Part shown: piece by piece, positions 14,901 to 18,739 of the stretch
How the letters are laid out: the number at the start of each line of letters is the position of its first letter
Position numbering within the stretch: position 1 is the stretch's first letter
From: Actinomycetes bacterium
Lineage (GTDB): Bacteria; Actinomycetota; Actinomycetes; Actinomycetales; Dermabacteraceae
NCBI GenBank assembly: GCA_023389045.1
Contig: JAEWEZ010000155.1
Coordinates: 1-18,739, forward strand
Length of the DNA: 18,739 nt
Direction: 5' to 3'
Made by a program: the position numbers and the translations under genes
Notes under the pieces: model-generated
Told to the model about the DNA's origin: nothing
Seen by the model: only the letters and a program-made list of their open reading frames with translations
The model's database searches: none

Positions 14901-15650
14901 TCAGGTCAGCAGATTGACGGCGATCTGGGCGACCACGCCGATCGTCACCACGGGCGCGGCCGCGATGGTGAGCGAGGGGGCGGGCTCTTCCGCGTGGATG
15001 GGGGAGCCGACGAGTTGGTGCACGCCGAGCGCACCGAGGCCCACGCACAGCCCGAGCAGACCGGTCTGCCAGAGATCCACCCCGAGCACGGAATCCGCCA
15101 CCAGCATCGTCAGACCCGTCGAACCGATCACCCCGAGTACCAGACGCCACAGGGCAGGCAGGGAGGTTGCGTCGAGGAGGAGCGCCGCCGCCAAGCTGAT
15201 AGCAAGCGCCGCGAGGAGCCCGGAGCTGTGGTGGGAGGCGGCGTGTTCCTGCGCGAGCACCCAGCAGGAACCGAGCCCGGTCATGAGCGCCCCGGAGACG
15301 GTGCCGGTGAGGGATTCGGTGAGGTGGTCGCGTTCGCGCCGCATCATCTGGTGCACGAAGGAGGCGAAGACTCCCACAGCGCACACGGACACGGCCCCGA
15401 CGAGCGGCCCGATCGCATCATCCACGCCGATCGCAACGGCCGCCCCGAGAATGCCGGTTCCGGCCACAACGATCCGGGTGCCGACGGGGGAGGGCAGTTC
15501 GAGCAGTTCCGGCCAGCCCACGGCGACCATCACGCTGAGAATCGCAACCATCACCGCCGTGAGCACGGGGGCGAGCGGTCCGGTCAGGGAGACCAGGGCG
15601 AGCAGCAGGGCGAGGGCGGCGCCGAGTGGCACCCGCTCGGGTGCTGTCAT
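14901..15650 (-). CDS. Predicted integral membrane protein of unknown function
   Basis: A 249-residue protein with about seven to eight hydrophobic segments over its whole length. A cytoplasmic-type loop HQMMRRERDHLTES lies at the middle, and a short acidic linker (HAEEPAPS) precedes the last helix. No recognisable transporter or enzyme motif is visible and I do not assign a family. ATG 15650 has a good Shine-Dalgarno (GGGAGG, about 4 nt upstream). The gene diverges from mshD, and the two may share a symmetric promoter at 15725-15739. Its final 30 codons are tandemly duplicated downstream. Confidence 0.72.
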   Translation of the reverse strand: MTAPERVPLGAALALLLALVSLTGPLAPVLTAVMVAILSVMVAVGWPELLELPSPVGTRIVVAGTGILGAAVAIGVDDAIGPLVGAVSVCAVGVFASFVHQMMRRERDHLTESLTGTVSGALMTGLGSCWVLAQEHAASHHSSGLLAALAISLAAALLLDATSLPALWRLVLGVIGSTGLTMLVADSVLGVDLWQTGLLGLCVGLGALGVHQLVGSPIHAEEPAPSLTIAAAPVVTIGVVAQIAVNLLT

Positions 15651-15724
15651 GGGGCCTCCCTCGATCGGTGGATGTGCATGTTTCTCGCGGGGCCGACGGG
15701 GACTCCGTGGCTCTGTCTTGGCGC

Positions 15725-15739
15725 GCTACAGTGGCAGTG
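15725..15739. promoter_or_regulatory. Candidate bidirectional promoter between the membrane protein gene and mshD
   Basis: TACAGT on the plus strand (15725-15730) and TACACT on the minus strand (15739-15734) face each other 3 nt apart, forming a near-symmetric 15-bp element. Each is a TAnnnT -10 candidate. Rightward transcription would lead to mshD (15789), leftward to the membrane protein (15650). Both genes have Shine-Dalgarno sites consistent with leaders. -35 elements are not clear in either direction. Confidence 0.4.
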
Positions 15740-15788
15740 TACGAGCCGCCTTCGGTGGTGAGTGCCGCGCCCCATCGGAAGGACCGAG

Positions 15789-16961
15789 ATGATCTCGACG
15801 GACACGCTGTCGCCCCGGTGTCGCAGCGCCGTTGCTGATCTGCTGGAACGCACGGTCGCGCATGACGGAGTGAGTCCTTTGGACGAGGCCGCGCGGTTCG
15901 CCCTGGAGGGTGGCGAGGCGCTGCATATCCTGGTTCGAGGTGGCGAACACCTCACTGCGAATCCCTCTCACGAGCCCGACGACGCGCCGGTGCCCGACGA
16001 CGCGCCGGCGCCCGTCGATTCGGCGGCGCCCAAGGCCCCCGCCGCATCCGAAGCCCCGACGCAGGACTGCCCCGGCCCGGTGATCGGCTACGCGAGCGTG
16101 CTCCCGGATGGCACCGTGCAGGGCATGGTCGATCCGGCACACCGCCGCCGCGGGATTGGCACGCAGATCGCCCGCGCCGCGCTCGCCGCGCATGACGCTC
16201 CGGCGCTGTGGGTGCACGGCGGGCTTGAGGGTTCCCTCCAGTTCGCGCAGGTCATCGGTGTGCACGAGGCCCGTCGGCTCCTCTCGATGCGTCGTGATCT
16301 CACGCTCCCTCTCCCAGCCCGACCGACCCTCGCGCCCGGGAGTCTCGACGGGGTGGTGTTCCGCGCGGCGCGCGTGCCGGAGGATGCGGCCGAGTGGGTG
16401 GCCGTGAATGCTGCGGCTTTCGCGCATCACCCGGAGCAGGGCGCGCTCACCCTCGAGGACTTCACGCGCCGCACCGAGCAGCCCTGGTTCTGCGCCGAGG
16501 ATCTGCTGATCGCGCGCGAGGGCGCGGGAGAGCCCGGGAGCGCGCCGGGAAGCCCCCCAGGGGAAGGGTCCGACGGGGAGCGGCCCGAGGGAAACGCCGC
16601 TGAGCAGCGGACCCAGAACCCCACCCCTGACGAGGGCGCCATGCTCGGCTTCGTCTGGCTCAAACGTGTTCCGGGCGAGATCCCGGAGGTCTATGCCGTC
16701 GCCACGGCACCGCAGGCGCAGGGTCGCGGCGTGGCCAATGCCTTGCTCCGTCGGGCACTGGAACGCCTGATCGCGGCAGGGGAACAGGCCGTGGACCTGT
16801 ACGTGGAGGCCGATGCCGAGGCCGCGCTCGCCCTGTACGAGCGCTGGGCTTTTGAGACCATCGGCTGTGACGTGCAGCTTCGCCCGGCTGCACCGGCGGC
16901 AGCAGCGGCGCAGCACGGCTCCGAGGGCGTGAGCCCCCGCGACGGCAAGGAGGCGGCATGA
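15789..16961 (+). CDS. mshD: Mycothiol synthase (MshD), tandem GNAT acetyltransferase
   Basis: Catalyses the last step of mycothiol synthesis, acetylating Cys-GlcN-Ins with acetyl-CoA; mycothiol is the main thiol buffer of actinomycetes. Two GNAT domains are visible. The N-terminal one ends with VDPAHRRRGIGTQIARAAL (114-132). The C-terminal one contains VNAAAFAHHPEQG and EDFTRRTEQPWF, with the acetyl-CoA loop APQAQGRGVANALL (307-320) and LYERWAFE near the end. At 390 residues it is longer than the usual roughly 300. The excess is two disordered inserts, at about 57-92 (with a DDAPxP repeat) and about 244-282. I chose ATG 15789, which has AAGGA upstream, over an earlier ATG at 15762. It overlaps mutT1. 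Confidence 0.93.
   Translation: MISTDTLSPRCRSAVADLLERTVAHDGVSPLDEAARFALEGGEALHILVRGGEHLTANPSHEPDDAPVPDDAPAPVDSAAPKAPAASEAPTQDCPGPVIGYASVLPDGTVQGMVDPAHRRRGIGTQIARAALAAHDAPALWVHGGLEGSLQFAQVIGVHEARRLLSMRRDLTLPLPARPTLAPGSLDGVVFRAARVPEDAAEWVAVNAAAFAHHPEQGALTLEDFTRRTEQPWFCAEDLLIAREGAGEPGSAPGSPPGEGSDGERPEGNAAEQRTQNPTPDEGAMLGFVWLKRVPGEIPEVYAVATAPQAQGRGVANALLRRALERLIAAGEQAVDLYVEADAEAALALYERWAFETIGCDVQLRPAAPAAAAAQHGSEGVSPRDGKEAA
16947..16953 (+). promoter_or_regulatory. Ribosome binding site of the mutT1-like gene
   Basis: AAGGAGG inside the end of mshD lies 4 nt before ATG 16958. It fixes that start and supports translation coupled to mshD. Confidence 0.6.
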
Positions 16962-17908
16962 CGGTTCGCGTAGAGGGCGCCGCCCCGGCCCCGGTTCTCG
17001 CCGCCGGCGCGCTCACCTGGCGTGATGGCCCCGCCGGGGTGGAGGTGCTGCTGGTTCACCGCCCCCGCTACGACGACTGGTCGATCCCCAAGGGGAAGCT
17101 CGATAAGGGCGAAACCTTCCCGGCCGCGGCGGTGCGCGAAGTGCAGGAGGAGACGGGATTTCGGGTGCGTCTGCACCGCCCGCTGCCGGCGGCTGTGTAT
17201 CTCCTTCCCGACGGGCGCTCCAAGATCGTGCAGTACTGGACGGCCACGGTGCGCGCGAAGACGGCGCCGCTTCCGGTGAATCCGCAGGAGATCGACGAGG
17301 TCCGCTGGGTTCCGCTGCGGGCCGCGGAGGCACTGACGACGCGGCAGAGCGATCACGTGGTCTTACAGGCGCTTGCGCGGCATCTCACGCAGGGGGAGAT
17401 GCAGACGGTGCCGATCATTATTCAGCGTCATGCGGCGGCGCTTTCGCGTGCCAAGTGGCGCAAGGGGGAAAAGACCAGGCCGCTGAACGCCAAGGGCAAG
17501 AAACAGGCCGAGGCGCTTCCGGATCTCCTGGACGCTTTCGATCCGCGCAGCATCGTCACGAGCCCGTGGAAGCGGTGCACGGCCACGGTCAAACCCTTTG
17601 CGCGGGGCACCGGGCTGCGGGTCACGCAGAAGGATGAGCTCACGGAGCTTGGGCACGAGAAGAATCCCTCGCGCACCGCCGCGGTGATGGATCGAGTGAT
17701 TCAGCAGGCCAGCCCGGTGGTGGTGTGCACGCACCGCCCGGTTCTGCCGACGGTGATCGAGGTGGCCAAGCAGGCGTCGAGCCGTTCGGTCGGCTTCGAG
17801 CTTCCGCGGGAAAACCCGTACCTAGCCGCGGGTGAAGCGCTTGTTCTGCACACGACGCCGGCGGGGCGGGTGGTGGCACTGGAGAGGCACCTTCCGAATA
17901 TCGGCTGA
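16958..17908 (+). CDS. mutT1: Nudix hydrolase fused to a histidine phosphatase domain (MutT1-like)
   Basis: A 316-residue two-domain protein. The Nudix box GX5EX7REUXEEXGU is complete at 46-68 (GKLDKGETFPAAAVREVQEE then TGF). Residues 152-316 form a histidine phosphatase domain, with IIIQRHA (153-159) and a second catalytic histidine in THRPVLP. In mycobacteria this architecture is MutT1, which hydrolyses 8-oxo-dGTP and 8-oxo-GTP as well as diadenosine polyphosphates. The phosphatase signature is RHA rather than RHG, as in other MutT1 proteins I recall. It overlaps mshD by 4 nt (ATGA), joining redox buffering with nucleotide-pool cleaning. A Nudix enzyme of other substrate is possible. Confidence 0.9.
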   Translation: MTVRVEGAAPAPVLAAGALTWRDGPAGVEVLLVHRPRYDDWSIPKGKLDKGETFPAAAVREVQEETGFRVRLHRPLPAAVYLLPDGRSKIVQYWTATVRAKTAPLPVNPQEIDEVRWVPLRAAEALTTRQSDHVVLQALARHLTQGEMQTVPIIIQRHAAALSRAKWRKGEKTRPLNAKGKKQAEALPDLLDAFDPRSIVTSPWKRCTATVKPFARGTGLRVTQKDELTELGHEKNPSRTAAVMDRVIQQASPVVVCTHRPVLPTVIEVAKQASSRSVGFELPRENPYLAAGEALVLHTTPAGRVVALERHLPNIG

Positions 17909-17934
17909 GGTCCGACGGGGTTCGTGATCGGACC
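17909..17934 (+). terminator. Hairpin directly after mutT1
   Basis: GGTCCGA (17909-17915) pairs with TCGGACC (17928-17934), a perfect 7-bp stem with a 12-nt loop, beginning at the base after the stop codon. There is no T-tract, so it may be a weak terminator. Its loop contains the recurring CCGACGGGG motif. Confidence 0.45.
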
Positions 17935-17976
17935 GTAACCGTTGATGTGACGCAATCGAAACCGCTGCGACCTGCG

Positions 17977-18038
17977 GTTTTACCCACCTGCTCGGGTTGT
18001 TTACCGGGAGTTCACAGAGCGGGGGTCAGAGCGTCACC
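17977..18038 (+). promoter_or_regulatory. PHO box array upstream of pstS (PhoP-binding candidate)
   Basis: Two adjacent 11-nt units, GTTTACCGGGA (17999-18009) and GTTCACAGAGC (18010-18020), match the actinobacterial PHO box of direct 11-nt repeats beginning GTTCACC. Further half-sites keep the 11-nt register: GTTTTACCCAC at 17977, two units upstream, and CGTCACCTGCC at 18032, two units downstream. This implies phosphate-starvation control by PhoR-PhoP, consistent with pstS just downstream. Confidence 0.7.
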
Positions 18039-18047
18039 TGCCCTCCT

Positions 18048-18053
18048 TAGCGT
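18048..18053 (+). promoter_or_regulatory. Candidate -10 box of pstS
   Basis: TAGCGT lies 28 nt downstream of the core PHO box. The -35 region (around 18025-18030) is poor, as expected of an activator-dependent promoter. Transcription would start near 18060, giving an 87-nt leader. Confidence 0.4.
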
Positions 18054-18146
18054 CTGGGGCCGACAGCAGTTGACTACACGCTCGGCGCACGGCGTCGGCA
18101 CCGACTCTCAACGTCACCGGGCCCTGAGGCCCCGAAAGGACTCGAA

Positions 18147-18739
18147 GTGAACGTTCGCAAGAACAAGCTCGTCGCCCTCGCCGCGCTCGGCCTGACCGGC
18201 GGCCTCGCCCTCTCCGCCTGCGGCGGCGGCTCCACCGCCGGTGGCAACGGCGGCGACAAGGGCGGCGACAACGGCGGCGCTGCCGCCACCGAGCTGAAGG
18301 GCACCCTCGACGGTGCCGGCGCCTCCTCCATGGAGTCCGCTCAGGGCGCCTGGACCCAGACCTTCATGGCCGCCGCCCCTGGCGTGACCGTCACCTACGA
18401 CGCGGTGGGCTCCGGCACCGGCCGTGAGCAGTTCCTCGGCGGCAAGACTCAGTTCGCCGGCTCCGACGCCGCGATGGACGAGGAAGAGCTCGCCAAGGCC
18501 TCCGAGGGCACCTGCAAGGGCGGCAGCGCCATGCACATGCCCGTGTACATCTCCCCGATCGCCGTGATCTTCAACCTTGAGGGCGTGAAGGATCTGCAGC
18601 TGTCCCCCGCCACCATCGCGGGCATCTTCGACGGCAAGATCACCAAGTGGAACGCTGAGGAGATCAAGGCCGACAACCCCGGCGTGGAGCTCCCCGACAC
18701 CGAGATCATCCCGGTGAACCGCTCCGACAAGTCCGGCAC
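18147..18739 (+). CDS. pstS: Phosphate ABC transporter substrate-binding protein PstS (partial, runs off the window)
   Basis: First 197 codons only. The protein has a basic start, hydrophobic core and lipobox LSAC with lipidated Cys25, followed by a Gly-rich linker (about 26-46). The periplasmic-binding domain begins with LDGAGASSMESAQGAW. GSGTGREQF and GSDAAM contribute to the phosphate site in the family. GTG 18147 is chosen because AAAGGA lies about 6 nt upstream and the signal peptide begins there. Codon use is highly biased, like that of fba, indicating high expression. It binds inorganic phosphate at the cell surface; pstC, pstA and pstB would be expected beyond the edge. Confidence 0.93.
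   Translation, partial: MNVRKNKLVALAALGLTGGLALSACGGGSTAGGNGGDKGGDNGGAAATELKGTLDGAGASSMESAQGAWTQTFMAAAPGVTVTYDAVGSGTGREQFLGGKTQFAGSDAAMDEEELAKASEGTCKGGSAMHMPVYISPIAVIFNLEGVKDLQLSPATIAGIFDGKITKWNAEEIKADNPGVELPDTEIIPVNRSDKSG

Noticed and set aside
15726..16916. 396-codon minus-strand frame opposite mshD
   Set aside because: MshD motifs on the plus strand are clear, and this frame gives an Arg/His-rich shadow product.

Overview
The window is high-GC, densely coded DNA. Mycothiol synthase (MshD), a two-domain Nudix/phosphatase of the MutT1 kind, DUF2516 and nitrobindin-like proteins, a PhoP-type PHO box and several leaderless promoters all point to an actinomycete, most likely in the Micrococcales. 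The genus cannot be fixed from sequence alone. Nearly all content is chromosomal housekeeping. I see no prophage, transposase, CRISPR array, rRNA or tRNA.

Layout. 1-3678 (minus strand): rlmC, ansA (L-asparaginase) and a bile acid:sodium symporter-family transporter, closed by a strong hairpin at 94-130. 3835-3934: a short tandem-repeat block. 3942-6653 (minus): the RNA helicase hrpB, interrupted by one in-frame amber codon. 6799-7317 (minus): a lipoprotein. 7675-8541 (plus): an unrecognised protein whose C-terminus resembles HicA. 8899-9927 (plus): class II fructose-bisphosphate aldolase. 10254-10577 (minus): a DUF2516 membrane protein. 10854-12634 (minus): an unknown protein and a FUSC-type membrane protein with overlapping stop and start. 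12792-14770 (minus): a leaderless 33-residue membrane peptide, a nitrobindin-like protein and a YgfZ-type folate-binding protein. 14901-15650 (minus): an unknown membrane protein followed by a decayed copy of its own 3' end. 15789-17908 (plus): mshD and mutT1. 18147 to the edge (plus): pstS, preceded by a PHO box.

How the genes fit together. mshD-mutT1 pairs thiol-based redox protection with nucleotide-pool cleaning. The nitrobindin/YgfZ operon joins a predicted heme protein with an iron-sulfur maintenance protein. RlmC itself needs a 4Fe-4S cluster. pstS looks phosphate-regulated and probably heads a pst operon beyond the edge.

The most unusual structure is a family of three palindromic repeats (about 8581-8660, 10084-10170 and 10700-10795) flanking the aldolase and DUF2516 genes. 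They share a conserved flank and a fixed-spacing palindrome whose arms differ by compensatory changes. Other notable points are the hrpB amber codon, the tail duplication at 14794-14900, the HicA-like gene without a visible antitoxin, and an excess of a CCGACGGG-type octamer. Many long antisense reading frames exist, as expected at this GC content, and are not annotated.
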